From NCBI GenBank assembly GCA_041390825.1, contig JAWKPF010000023.1, positions 4,826 through 68,825 on the forward strand: a DNA stretch of 64,000 nucleotides, written 5' to 3'. The position numbers and the translations under genes are program-made. The DNA is from Thermomicrobiales bacterium. GTDB taxonomy: Bacteria; Chloroflexota; Chloroflexia; Thermomicrobiales; UBA6265. The stretch's first letter is position 1. The number at the start of each line of letters is the position of its first letter. The notes under the pieces are model-generated. The model was not told where the DNA came from. It saw only the letters and a list, made by a program, of their open reading frames with translations, and searched no databases. This document shows, one piece after another, positions 1 to 9,176 of this stretch.

Positions 1-804
1 ACTCCGAGTTCCTAATCTCATGTTCTGCGTCAGGCAGAGCCCACCAAACTGTCGCGATGACTTTCCCCTGGTTGCGATCAAGATTCTCTTCATTGCATCT
101 GATGGCGCCTGGCAGGACCCTAGATCGTGGTGCGACTTGGCTCAAGATTTGTCTAGGTCTTGCCCTCATCGTGATCAAGTTCTATTGCAGCAGGCTATAT
201 CACCATAATTGAAAGTGTGCGTTCGACCGCTGCGGATTGAGTTGAGACACCATCTGTTTGCCATGGCAGCGACCACGAACAGGGTCCTCGACAAGTTTCT
301 GCCATGTCGTCGATAGCCGGGACTACCCCGAATCGTACTCGGCCGACCACTACGCCTTCCTGCAATTGACGATCCTTCATAAGTGATGATTGGGACTCAC
401 TTGATGGAATTCATCACGGCTTGGTTGATATGTCCGGTTTCAGAGCATTCGGAGTTTTCAAAGATTCGCTTGCAGATTTTCACAAGCGACGTTGCGCAAG
501 TTGTTTGGAAACCCGTTGGCTTGCACGCCGACATGGTCCGCTCTTGGTCCCAACAACTCTTCCGAGTGTCTCCTTCGTAAGAGCATAAGCGGCAAGATCG
601 AGGATGGGTTTTCCAGTCTGCGGGATCAATCGCTGCTCTCACTCACTTTCGTGGAACAAATCTGCGCGCTGGGAATGCCGTCAAGACTTACTGGAATTCT
701 CAACGTTGCTATAATGGACCCACAAGACAGTTGGTTGAGAGAAAATGGGTCAGATGGTCGAACTGCGGAAAACGCGTACGTACGCGGGCTCCGCGTATAA
801 CCGG
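1..804. other. Gene-poor left edge; no gene recognised
   Basis: No reading frame here is longer than about 100 codons and none resembles a known family. The short frames overlap on both strands, as expected by chance. The stretch ends at a tRNA-Lys 3' fragment. A perfect 14-bp palindrome, CGCGTACGTACGCG, lies at about 773-786, just upstream of that fragment. The simplest reading is the decayed right end of an integrated element, but no integrase, transposase or phage gene is visible to confirm this. Confidence 0.4.
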
Positions 805-849
805 CTCTTAATCAGCTGGTTCGGGGTTCGAGTCCCTGGCGGGTCACCA
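805..849 (+). pseudogene. 3' half of tRNA-Lys(CTT), probable att scar
   Basis: Seen: an anticodon loop CTCTTAA (anticodon CTT, 807-809), the 3' anticodon strand TCAGC, a short variable loop, a T arm with TTCGAGT, acceptor strand GCGGGTC, discriminator A and an encoded CCA ending at 849. The 5' half is missing. The bases where the acceptor and D arm should lie (774-804) do not pair with GCGGGTC and have no D-arm consensus. Known: tyrosine recombinases often integrate at the anticodon loop to 3' end of tRNA genes and leave such a 3' copy at the far end of the element. Inferred: an intact tRNA-Lys lies left of the window. Confidence 0.7.
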
Positions 850-877
850 CCCACTCAGATCTGAGCACGTGATCGCT

Positions 878-906
878 CGTTCGGATAGGTCCGAACGGGC
901 GTTTTC
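878..906 (+). terminator. Terminator after the tRNA-Lys fragment
   Basis: CGTTCGGA (878-885) pairs with TCCGAACG (890-897) across a 4-base loop. GGCGTTTT follows. It lies about 30 bases after the CCA of the tRNA fragment and looks like the native terminator of the tRNA gene, which supports the chromosomal side being on the right. Confidence 0.6.
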
Positions 907-1057
907 GTGTCACTTCCGGACGGCGCTGCCGCCGCGTCATCCACTCCGCGCAACTTCCGCAATCCTCTCCTGGCGAACGGCGTACCATCCGCGCCGAGCG
1001 TGCCCAAAGCCTCCCGCTCCGCGACGTCGCACCGCGCATCTTCAATCGAGGCGTCCT

Positions 1058-2422
1058 ATGCCAACCGGAACCACCTTCGACACTGACGAGCTCGTGGCGC
1101 AGCTCAAGAGCGCCATCGATGCCAACCAGCCCGATCGTGTCACCACGCTTGCGCGCGAAGCGGCCCCGAATCAATGGGCCGCCATCGTCCCGCAGCTCGA
1201 ATCGTCTGAACTGCACGCAATGGTCGCGATCCTGCCGGAAGATCTCCTGATCGACCTGCTGAGCGAGATCGAACCGATCGAAGCAGCCCGAATTCTGCAA
1301 ACGTTCTCGCATCCTGCCGCAGCCGATCTGCTCGAAGCAATGGCGCCGGACGACGCCACCGATGTCATCGACGAGCTTCCTGCCGATCACGCCGAGCAAA
1401 TCCTGATTCAGATGGAACCAGCCGATGCCGAGGAGATCCGCGAGCTGCTGGCCTATCCCTCGGATTCCGCTGGCGGAATCATGACCCCCGGCTTCGTTTC
1501 GATCTCGCCCGACCTCCAGGCATCCCAGGCCATTGCCGCGCTGCAGCGTGTCTCCGAAGAAGCCGAGACGATGTATTACGTCTATGTGGTCGATGAACTC
1601 GAGCACCTTCTGGGCGTTCTCTCGCTCCATCGGCTCGTCCTGACCCGAAAAGACACTCCCATGCGCGAGCTGATGGTCGTCGATCCGGTGCGTGTTCAGG
1701 CCACGGCCGATCGCGAAACAGCCGCCCGCCTGTTGGTCGACAACAACTTGTTGGCGTTGCCGGTAGTCGACGCGGACAATCGTCTGCTCGGCATCATCAC
1801 GCAAGACGATGTTGCAGAGGTGCTGGAAGACGAGGCCACCGAAGACATTGAGCGGTTGGGCGGTTCGCAGCCGTTGGAAACCCCCTATCGCTTCGCCTCG
1901 ATTCCGCTGCTTTTTCGACGCCGCATCCTCTGGCTTCTGCTCCTTTTCGCGGCGGAGGCATACACCGGCACTGTCATGCGCCATTTCGAGGACGAGATCG
2001 CGCAAGTGGTCGCGCTCGCCTTTTTCGTCCCGCTTCTGATCGGCACCGGCGGAAACATCGGAAGCCAGGTCACGACCACGCTGGTGCGCGCGATTGCGGT
2101 TGGCGAAGTTCAACTACGCGATGTGCGTTGGGTGCTCGCCAAAGAGGCCGCGGTGGGAGTCATCCTGGGATTGGTCATGGCCGTTGTCGCCTTCGGGCGG
2201 GCGCAGCTTCTGCATGTTGGAAGCGATGTCGGATTTGTAATCGCCTTGACCATTATGTGCATCTGCATCTGGTCGGCGGCCGTCGCGGCGATCCTTCCGC
2301 TCATCATCGACCGATTGAAGATCGATCCCGCGGTCGTCTCGGCGCCGTTGATTACCACCCTCGTCGACGGAACCGGCCTGGTGATCTACTTCACCATTGC
2401 CAAACGACTGCTGCACCTCTGA
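1058..2422 (+). CDS. mgtE: Magnesium transporter MgtE
   Basis: A 454-aa Mg2+ channel/transporter of the inner membrane. The frame is open further upstream, but the start at 1058 follows a GAGG at suitable distance and gives the usual family length. An N-terminal helical domain (about 1-130) and a CBS pair (about 130-255) are followed by five hydrophobic segments (about 280-454). Family-typical pore residues are visible in PLLIGTGGNIGSQ, and the DPAVVSAPLITTLVD segment matches the conserved last region. In MgtE the cytosolic N and CBS domains sense Mg2+ and close the pore, so activity is probably controlled by the protein itself. No M-box-like leader was recognised. The following gene starts 6 bases after the stop. 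Confidence 0.95.
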   Translation: MPTGTTFDTDELVAQLKSAIDANQPDRVTTLAREAAPNQWAAIVPQLESSELHAMVAILPEDLLIDLLSEIEPIEAARILQTFSHPAAADLLEAMAPDDATDVIDELPADHAEQILIQMEPADAEEIRELLAYPSDSAGGIMTPGFVSISPDLQASQAIAALQRVSEEAETMYYVYVVDELEHLLGVLSLHRLVLTRKDTPMRELMVVDPVRVQATADRETAARLLVDNNLLALPVVDADNRLLGIITQDDVAEVLEDEATEDIERLGGSQPLETPYRFASIPLLFRRRILWLLLLFAAEAYTGTVMRHFEDEIAQVVALAFFVPLLIGTGGNIGSQVTTTLVRAIAVGEVQLRDVRWVLAKEAAVGVILGLVMAVVAFGRAQLLHVGSDVGFVIALTIMCICIWSAAVAAILPLIIDRLKIDPAVVSAPLITTLVDGTGLVIYFTIAKRLLHL

Positions 2423-2428
2423 GTTCCC

Positions 2429-3022
2429 ATGCAGGCGAAGCATCGTGTCCCGGTTTCTCGGCCGATCCAGTGCTGGCTGTGGGCTGTGACGCTCGCGGTT
2501 TCGCTCACCACTGGTTCGTGGTCGACGCTTGCCCAGACCCCGGTCTCATGCATCACGCCGACATTCGCCACTCCGCGAGCCACTGAGTTGGTGTTCGAAA
2601 GTGATCTGGAACGCCTCGATTCGCTCATCGCCCGCGATGCCGTGGCGATGGGGATGGCAAATCAGGCAATGACGCTGGTGAGCGACAGTCGTGTCCGCCG
2701 CATGGCGCTTCGCATCATCGAGAGTCGCGCGGGGGAGATCCAGCTCATGCGGCACGTTCGCTCGCTCTGGTACCCGGATGCGCAAGCTCCGACCGTCACA
2801 GCGTCCCTTCCGTATTGCGAGACTTCCGAGAACCCCGATCTCTCCTTTTTGAGCGCCATGATCGACCACCAACGCGTGAGCGTGGCCGTGCTGGCCGAGT
2901 CTCGCGCCTCGGCCGATCATTCCGAGCTTTCCGATCTCGCCCGAGTGTTGCTCGAGGTCCGCCAGCAGGAGATCGAGACGATGACCGCGCTGCTGGATGA
3001 AATCAGCGGTTCAGCAACATGA
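2429..3022 (+). CDS. Exported DUF305-like four-helix protein
   Basis: A 197-aa protein with an N-terminal hydrophobic signal segment ending near LAQ (about residue 36), so probably exported. The C-terminal half (FLSAMIDHQRVSVAVL, then LARVLLEVRQQEIETM) follows the DUF305 pattern, normally F-x-MI-x-HH-x-A-x-M then a second helix with Q-x-x-EI-x-x-M. The usual His-His pair is Asp-His here. The N-terminal half looks like a more decayed copy of the same two-helix unit. It starts 6 bases after mgtE and is probably co-transcribed. DUF305 proteins are often near metal genes, so a periplasmic metal-linked role is possible but not shown. Confidence 0.6.
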   Translation: MQAKHRVPVSRPIQCWLWAVTLAVSLTTGSWSTLAQTPVSCITPTFATPRATELVFESDLERLDSLIARDAVAMGMANQAMTLVSDSRVRRMALRIIESRAGEIQLMRHVRSLWYPDAQAPTVTASLPYCETSENPDLSFLSAMIDHQRVSVAVLAESRASADHSELSDLARVLLEVRQQEIETMTALLDEISGSAT

Positions 3023-3113
3023 TCGCCCTGGCCTCGAAGCGTCCATCGAACGGTGCGGCGATACCGCTATCCTTCTGCAAACATCAGGCACTCATGCAGC
3101 AAAGGAACCGCCC

Positions 3114-6100
3114 ATGCCCGAACCTATCCAGATCGACGGACTCCAGCGCTGGCGCTCGATCGGACCATTCCGAGGTGGACGCGTCGTTGCCGTAGCTGGC
3201 AGCTATCACGATGACAGCACCTTCTACTTTGGAGCGTGCGCGGGCGGCGTCTGGAAGTCGACCGATGGCGGCACGTACTGGCGGAATGTCACAGATGGCT
3301 ACCTGACCACCAGCGCGGTCGGCGCCCTGGCTGTGGCGCCCTCAGATTCGAACGTTATCTACGCGGGCACGGGTGAAACCACGATTCGCATCGACGTCAC
3401 ACATGGTGACGGTGTCTATCGCAGCACCGATGCGGGGCATAGCTGGACCCATCTCGGACTTTCCGACACACGCTTCATCGGGAAGATTCGTGTTCACCCA
3501 AACGATCCGGATACAGTGTGGGTCGCGGCCCTTGGTCATGCCTTTGGCCCAAACACTGAGCGAGGCGTTTTCAAGTCGACCGATGGCGGCGCCACCTGGA
3601 GTCATCCGCTCTTCGTCAGCGAGCGCGCCGGCGCGGTCGATCTCACACTCGACGCCAACCCGCGCATCCTCTACGCCGGCGTGTGGGAAGCATTTCGATC
3701 GTTCTGGATGATCAGCTCCGGAGGACCGGATTCCGGGCTCTGGCAAAGCAAGGACGGGGGCGACACCTGGACGAACATTTCCAGCCGCCGAGGACTCCCG
3801 GCTGGCACCTGGGGAAAGGTCGGCGTTTCGGCCTCGCCTGCCCAGTCAGGACGAGTCTGGGCGTTGATCGAGCACCGCACAGAAGGTGGTCTCTACCGCT
3901 CAGATGACTTCGGCGCCACCTGGGAAAAAGTCTCGGACGACCAGAACCTGCTCTCGCGTGCCTGGTACTACACCCATGTCACGGCCGATCCAGTCGATCC
4001 CGACACCGTTTACGTCAACAACCTCTCGTTCTGGAAGAGCACAGATGGCGGCCGCACCTTCACCGAAATCCCGACGCCACACGGTGACAACCACGATGTC
4101 TGGATCGATCCCAAAGACAACCGTCGGATGATCCAGGCGAACGACGGCGGCGCGAACGTCTCCTACAATGGCGGCCGCTCGTTCTCGTCGATTCTCAACC
4201 AACCAACGGCGCAGTTCTATCATCTCTGCACCGACAACCGCGACCCCTACACGATCTACGGCACCCAGCAGGACAACACCAGCATCGCGATTCCCAGCCG
4301 CGTCGCTGCTCCGAACATCACCTGGTCGGATTGCTACGTGGCCGGCTCGGGCGAGAGCGGCTACCTCGCGATCGATCCGGACGATGACGACATCCTCTAT
4401 GTCGGCGCCATCGGCTCTTCACCGGGCGGTGGCAATTCACTCCAGCGCTACGATCGCCGCCGAGATCAGATCCGGCTCATCACGACCTGGCCAGAACTGG
4501 GGCGGGGACTCGGAGCCGAGTCTCACAGATACCGTTTCGCGTGGACCTATCCGATCGTCTTTTCGCCGCATGACCCGGATACCCTGTATATCGGCGGCAA
4601 CCTGGTCTTCAAGACGACCGACGAAGGGCAGACGTGGGAAGCCATCAGTCCCGATCTCACCCGGGCGGACCCAGAAACGCTGAAAGTCAGTGGTGGCCCG
4701 GTCAATTCCGATGCCGTCGGCGCTGAAACCTACGCCACTGTCTATTCGCTGGTCGAGTCCCCTCGGGAAAAGGGCACGATCTGGGCGGGTTCGGACGATG
4801 GTCTGGTTCATATCACTCGCGACGCCGGCACGACCTGGGCCAACATCACCCCACCGGACATGCTCGAGTGGACGATGGTCACCGGCATAGAGCTCTCTCC
4901 GTTCGAGAACGGCAAAGCGTATCTGTGCGGCACGCGCTACAAGACCGACGACTATCGACCGTACGTGTGGGTGACGAACGACTATGGGGCGACCTGGTCG
5001 CGCATCGACCACGGGTTGCCGGACAACGAGTTCACGCGAGTCATCCGCGCCGATCCGGAAATCCCCGGTTTGCTCTACCTCGGCACAGAACTCGGTGTGC
5101 ATGTCTCCTTCGACGATGGAGCGTCCTGGCAATCACTGCAGCTGAATCTTCCCGTCGCCCCGGTCTTCGAGCTCATCATCAAAGAAGGTGACCTCATTGC
5201 CGGCACGCATGGCCGCTCGATCTGGATCATGGATGACCTGACTCCGCTGCGCAGCATTGCCCAAACGGGAGCACCAGTTGGGACGCAGCTCATCGCTCCG
5301 CGGAACGCGCTGCGCGTCCTTCCGGGAGTCGATTGGAGCAGCGCGGCCCCCAGCAATGTCAACTACTTCGGCGGCATGGGTGGCGGCTACGATGTCGAGC
5401 GCACTCCCGAGGGCGACACCCGCAAGATCCTCCTCGATAGCGGCGAGAATCCGCCGTTTGGCGCGGTGATCACGTACTACCTGGATGACGAACCGGACCA
5501 GCCGATTTCGCTCTCCTTTACGGCTCAGGGGGCAAAGACGCCGCTTCGCACGTTCACCAGCCGCCAACCCGACGACGACCCAATCGCCGAAGAGTTGCGA
5601 GTTCCCGCGGCCAAAGGCTGGAACCGCTTCGTCTGGAATCTCACGCACCCCGACCCGACCAGAATCGATGGCGACGACGCGGCCGCGAAAGAGAGCCTGA
5701 GTGGTCCATACGTGGCTCCCGGTCGCTATACAGCAACCCTCACCGTGGGAAAGACCAGCCGCTCGGCTGCATTCGATGTCATCAATCCGCCTGAGGCGCC
5801 GGTCGATCCTGCCGACCTCGTCGCCCAGGAAGCACTGAGCCTGCGCATCTGCAACAAGGTCGACGAAGCCAACAAGGCGGTGAATCGCATGCGCGATCTG
5901 CGTGGGCAGCTGTCCCGCTGGGAAACCCGCACCAAGGACGGAAAAACCACCGCATCGCTTGCCAAAGAGGCGTCGGCGCTATCGGCCAAGGTCCGCGCGA
6001 TCGAGGAAACCCTGGCGGTTCCGGACCTCCGCATGGGCTGGGGGGACTCGATCAACGCCGGCCCGCGGCTGATTGCCCGCATCGCGAACATCATGGGTGT

Positions 6101-6272
6101 CGTGCAAATGGGCGACTACCGGCCAACGGACGCAGCAGAAGCGGCAACGGCCGAGCTCGAAGCGTTGATCGACAAGCAAATCAGGAAGTTCGACAAGCTT
6201 GCCGAAAAGGATGTCGCCGCGTTTGCGAAAAAGATCGAGAAGGCTGGAATCGCCGCCATCGTCGTTCTCTAG
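3114..6272 (+). CDS. Large BNR/sortilin-type beta-propeller protein
   Basis: A 1052-aa protein. The start at 3114 has AAAGGA eight bases upstream; the frame is open earlier but without a site. Many Asp-box/BNR repeats of the kind S-x-D-x-G-x-T-W occur through roughly residues 30-720 (KSTDGGTYWRNV, KSTDGGATWSH, TTDEGQTWEAI, TNDYGATWSRI), as in VPS10/sortilin-like and YCF48-like propellers. The C-terminal part, about 770-1052, has a beta-sandwich-like segment and then a Lys/Ala/Glu-rich helical tail. No signal peptide is visible from this start, although relatives are commonly exported. It resembles proteins automatically named glycosyl hydrolase, but no catalytic sialidase site was recognised. 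Function unknown. Confidence 0.8.
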   Translation: MPEPIQIDGLQRWRSIGPFRGGRVVAVAGSYHDDSTFYFGACAGGVWKSTDGGTYWRNVTDGYLTTSAVGALAVAPSDSNVIYAGTGETTIRIDVTHGDGVYRSTDAGHSWTHLGLSDTRFIGKIRVHPNDPDTVWVAALGHAFGPNTERGVFKSTDGGATWSHPLFVSERAGAVDLTLDANPRILYAGVWEAFRSFWMISSGGPDSGLWQSKDGGDTWTNISSRRGLPAGTWGKVGVSASPAQSGRVWALIEHRTEGGLYRSDDFGATWEKVSDDQNLLSRAWYYTHVTADPVDPDTVYVNNLSFWKSTDGGRTFTEIPTPHGDNHDVWIDPKDNRRMIQANDGGANVSYNGGRSFSSILNQPTAQFYHLCTDNRDPYTIYGTQQDNTSIAIPSRVAAPNITWSDCYVAGSGESGYLAIDPDDDDILYVGAIGSSPGGGNSLQRYDRRRDQIRLITTWPELGRGLGAESHRYRFAWTYPIVFSPHDPDTLYIGGNLVFKTTDEGQTWEAISPDLTRADPETLKVSGGPVNSDAVGAETYATVYSLVESPREKGTIWAGSDDGLVHITRDAGTTWANITPPDMLEWTMVTGIELSPFENGKAYLCGTRYKTDDYRPYVWVTNDYGATWSRIDHGLPDNEFTRVIRADPEIPGLLYLGTELGVHVSFDDGASWQSLQLNLPVAPVFELIIKEGDLIAGTHGRSIWIMDDLTPLRSIAQTGAPVGTQLIAPRNALRVLPGVDWSSAAPSNVNYFGGMGGGYDVERTPEGDTRKILLDSGENPPFGAVITYYLDDEPDQPISLSFTAQGAKTPLRTFTSRQPDDDPIAEELRVPAAKGWNRFVWNLTHPDPTRIDGDDAAAKESLSGPYVAPGRYTATLTVGKTSRSAAFDVINPPEAPVDPADLVAQEALSLRICNKVDEANKAVNRMRDLRGQLSRWETRTKDGKTTASLAKEASALSAKVRAIEETLAVPDLRMGWGDSINAGPRLIARIANIMGVVQMGDYRPTDAAEAATAELEALIDKQIRKFDKLAEKDVAAFAKKIEKAGIAAIVVL

Positions 6273-6441
6273 CTACCCCAACTTCTCAGCGGGTCCCTGG
6301 GCCCGGATCGAAAGACCGGGCTCACGGACCGTCTTCTCCCCGCGTGCGGTATAGTTACGCGGTTGCGCAGGCGGAGAATCGACCCGCCTGTTTCGTGTTG
6401 TCGTCAACCTACGTCCAACTGTTTGGAAGGCATTACAGATC

Positions 6442-6963
6442 ATGAAAGTCGTGCTTCGGCAAGATGTCGAAAACCTGGGTGAGAAGGGCTCGGTCAAGAA
6501 CGTTGCCGATGGCTACGCCCGTAACTATCTGATCCCCAAAGGAATGGCCGTCGTTGCCACGCCAGGCGAACTGAAGGTGGTGGCGACCAACGAAGCGGTC
6601 AAGCAGCGCAAGATTCAGCGCCAGGAGCAGGAGCTTCAAGGCCTGGCCGATCGCATCAGCGGTCAGAAGCTCGTCTTCGAGGCCCGCGCCGGCAGCAATG
6701 GCCGCCTCTTCGGTTCGATCACCAACGGTGACATTGCCGAGAAGCTTTCGGCAGCCGTCGGCGCCGAGATCGACCGCCGCAAGATCGTGATCGACGAGCC
6801 GATCCGCACCACTGGCGAGCATCCGGTGACCGTCAACCTCGTTGGCAAGCTGCGCCCGCAAGTCACGGTCGTCGTCAACGGCATCGTTGATGAGGAAGAG
6901 GCGGACGCCGCCACGCTCGAGCTCGTCGCCGACGAAAACGCCGAGCTCTCCGCCGAGGCCTAG
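6442..6963 (+). CDS. rplI: 50S ribosomal protein bL9
   Basis: A 173-aa large-subunit protein. The N-terminal domain carries the family signature LGEKGSVKNVADGYARNYLI (residues 12-31), followed by a long connecting helix rich in Q, E and K (about 45-75) and the C-terminal RNA-binding domain. The tail from about residue 150 is an acidic, Ala/Glu-rich extension beyond the usual length of about 150. It precedes dnaB, a pairing common in bacteria (rplI-dnaB). A TATAGT sequence lies at 6350-6355 upstream but lacks a convincing -35. Confidence 0.97.
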   Translation: MKVVLRQDVENLGEKGSVKNVADGYARNYLIPKGMAVVATPGELKVVATNEAVKQRKIQRQEQELQGLADRISGQKLVFEARAGSNGRLFGSITNGDIAEKLSAAVGAEIDRRKIVIDEPIRTTGEHPVTVNLVGKLRPQVTVVVNGIVDEEEADAATLELVADENAELSAEA

Positions 6964-6972
6964 ACGTTTTCC

Positions 6973-7013
6973 GCAGGTTCCCGGCTCCCCTGCGCACCAG
7001 GCCGGGAACCTGC
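6973..7013. other. Perfect 13-bp hairpin between rplI and dnaB
   Basis: GCAGGTTCCCGGC (6973-6985) pairs perfectly with GCCGGGAACCTGC (7001-7013) across a 15-base loop. No T-run follows on either strand, so it is not a classical intrinsic terminator. It could be a processing or stability site that uncouples rplI from dnaB. Confidence 0.6.
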
Positions 7014-7096
7014 TACCATCCGCTCATCTCGCCGTACCAGATCACTCCCGTTTGATCTGACCAGGGGGTTCGTCCAACCCCAGGCAGCGCCGTCGC

Positions 7097-8437
7097 ATGG
7101 TCGCAGCAATCGATCGCCTACCACCTCACAATCTGGAAGCGGAGCAATCCGCTCTCGGAAGCATCCTCCTCGACCGTGACGCCATCATCAGGGTCGAAAC
7201 GATTCTGCGCCCGGAAGACTTCTATCAGCCCGCCCACGGCATGATCTACGCGGCGATGCGCGATCTCTACAATCGCCGCGAACCGACCGACATCCTGACC
7301 CTGTCCGATGAGTTGGGCCGACGCAATCAACTCGACGCGGTCGGTGGCCTTGCGTACCTGAGCTCGCTCGTCGAGAGCGTGCCCACTGCGGTTCACGTCG
7401 AGTATTACAGCCGGATCGTCGAGCGGACCTCGACCCAGCGACGGCTCATCCAGGCCGGGGCCGAGATCGTCAGTGTCGGCTATCGCGAAGACCTGGAGGT
7501 CGAGGACGCGCTCGACCAGGCCGAGCGGAGCGTGTTTGGGGTAGCTCAGCGCCGGCTCACCAAAGAGTTCACCAAGATTGACGAGGTGCTCGAGGGCTTT
7601 TTCGAACGGCTCGGTGAAAGTCGCGAATCCCGCGATGCGCTCGTCGGTGTCCCAACCGGATTCGCCGATCTCGACAAGCTGCTCGGCGGCATGCAGCGTT
7701 CCGACCTCATCATCCTTGCCGCGCGCCCAGGGTTCGGCAAGTCCGCGCTGGCGCTCGGGTTCGCCTATGCCGCTGCTGTGCAGCACGACCGCACGGTCGG
7801 CATCTTCTCATTGGAAATGCCCGCCGATCAGCTCGTGCAACGGTTGGTAGCCGCGGAGACCGGCGTCGACTCGCACCGGCTCCGCATGGGGCACATCGAA
7901 GACAACGAATGGGAGCGCGTCGTTCGCGCATTCGGCCGACTCTCGAACTCCCCGATCTATGTCGACGACTCGGGGCTTCTCTCGATTTCCGACGTACGCA
8001 CGAAGGCCAGACGGCTGCAAGCCGAACACGGACTCGACCTCCTGATCGTCGACTATCTGCAGCTCATGCAAGGCAGGCGCAGCGAGAATCGCGTGCAGGA
8101 GATCGCCGACATTTCGCGCGGGCTCAAGTCGCTTGCGCGCGAGCTGGACATTCCGGTCGTGGCGCTCTCGCAACTGTCCCGCGCGATCGAGAGCCGCTCC
8201 GGGCACCGTCCCCAGCTGTCCGACCTCAGAGAGTCGGGTTCGATCGAGCAGGACGCAGACATCGTCATGTTCATCCATCGCGAGGACAAGTTCGATCACG
8301 AGTCCGAGCGGAAGAACCTCGCCGAAGTGATCGTCGCGAAACATCGCAACGGTCCGATTGGATCCATCAACCTCCGCTTCTTCGAGAACAATGCTCGCTT
8401 TGCCGACCTCCAAACATTCCACGACAATCAGTTCTAG
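7097..8437 (+). CDS. dnaB: Replicative DNA helicase DnaB
   Basis: A 446-aa hexameric helicase for the replication fork. The N-terminal DnaB domain begins PPHNLEAEQSALGSILLD (residues 9-26). The RecA-like C-terminal domain has Walker A ARPGFGKS at 209-216, where many DnaB proteins have RPSMGKT, and a Walker B-type DLLIVDYLQLM. An SRAIESR-type segment and SGSIEQDADIVMFIHR complete the core. No intein is present. Downstream lie a DnaD-domain protein and a DnaC/DnaI-like ATPase, so helicase, primosome factor and loader are grouped. No strong ribosome-binding site is seen at 7097, but the start fits family alignments. Confidence 0.97.
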   Translation: MVAAIDRLPPHNLEAEQSALGSILLDRDAIIRVETILRPEDFYQPAHGMIYAAMRDLYNRREPTDILTLSDELGRRNQLDAVGGLAYLSSLVESVPTAVHVEYYSRIVERTSTQRRLIQAGAEIVSVGYREDLEVEDALDQAERSVFGVAQRRLTKEFTKIDEVLEGFFERLGESRESRDALVGVPTGFADLDKLLGGMQRSDLIILAARPGFGKSALALGFAYAAAVQHDRTVGIFSLEMPADQLVQRLVAAETGVDSHRLRMGHIEDNEWERVVRAFGRLSNSPIYVDDSGLLSISDVRTKARRLQAEHGLDLLIVDYLQLMQGRRSENRVQEIADISRGLKSLARELDIPVVALSQLSRAIESRSGHRPQLSDLRESGSIEQDADIVMFIHREDKFDHESERKNLAEVIVAKHRNGPIGSINLRFFENNARFADLQTFHDNQF

Positions 8438-8450
8438 ACCGGCAGCAGCG

Positions 8451-9176
8451 ATGACATCCGACAGCCGTTCTCCAGGCGCCGCTGCCCCGCATGAGACGAT
8501 TCCGGTCCCACGTGTGTTCTTGACCGACACGATTGCGCAGATCGACGACCCAACCGAACTTCACGTCACGCTTGCGGTCTTCCGTTTGGCAGGAGAATCT
8601 GGTTCGACCCCCCCAGCGGTCAGCGAGGATGCGATCGTGCGGGACTCGGTGCTCAGTCGAACCTTTCACGAAGACCGGCGCTCGAGCAGACTCGGTCAAC
8701 GCATTCGCCGTGGGTTGCAGTACGCCACCGCGCGCGACTCGATCATCCAGGTCGTCCTGACCGTAGATGGGCACGACGAGCGTTGGTACGTGCCCGCGTC
8801 CAGCGCAAACCGCGAAGCGTTGGCTCAGGTGATGGTCGAGCGGGGAGCGTGGCCTGTGGCGGGTATCGACGCAGTCGTGGCTGCGACCGCGCCGTCGATC
8901 TTCTCGCTGTACGAGAAGAACATCGGCATGCTGACACCGCTGCTCACCGATCAGATCGAAACTGCAATGGAGCTCTATCCACTCGACTGGATCGAAGACG
9001 CCATTCGCGAGGCGGTCACGTACAACAAACGAAACTGGAGATACGTCCAGCGCGTCCTCGAGAATTGGTCCGTCAATGGACGCGGGGAAGGAAATCGAGA
9101 TGCGGCGAATCGGGGATCTGCTCCCGAACCTTTCGATCCCGGTCGATATAGGCAACGACGGCGTGCTTCGTCCTGA
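8451..9176 (+). CDS. DnaD-domain primosome protein
   Basis: A 241-aa protein starting 13 bases after dnaB. The C-terminal third has the DnaB/DnaD domain pattern: SLYEKNIGMLTPLLTDQIE (about 150-168), then WIEDAIREAVTYNKRNWRYV (about 178-197), ending in VLENW. This YxxxNxRNWxY motif is typical of Gram-positive DnaD-like initiators and phage replication proteins. The N-terminal half is variable and may carry a winged helix, which was not recognised. The tail is Arg-rich. It probably helps load DnaB together with the ATPase encoded next, whose start overlaps its last 77 bases. The frame is open into dnaB but the first good start is 8451. Confidence 0.85.
   Translation: MTSDSRSPGAAAPHETIPVPRVFLTDTIAQIDDPTELHVTLAVFRLAGESGSTPPAVSEDAIVRDSVLSRTFHEDRRSSRLGQRIRRGLQYATARDSIIQVVLTVDGHDERWYVPASSANREALAQVMVERGAWPVAGIDAVVAATAPSIFSLYEKNIGMLTPLLTDQIETAMELYPLDWIEDAIREAVTYNKRNWRYVQRVLENWSVNGRGEGNRDAANRGSAPEPFDPGRYRQRRRASS

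Noticed and set aside
774..849. A complete tRNA gene
   Set aside because: The first 31 bases do not pair with the acceptor strand and lack a D arm; only the 3' half is tRNA.
812..2113. A 433-codon minus-strand reading frame over mgtE
   Set aside because: It is antisense to a clear MgtE protein, is Arg/Gly-rich without family character, and arises from the GC codon bias.
7097..8437. Intein in dnaB
   Set aside because: The protein is of ordinary length with continuous motifs.
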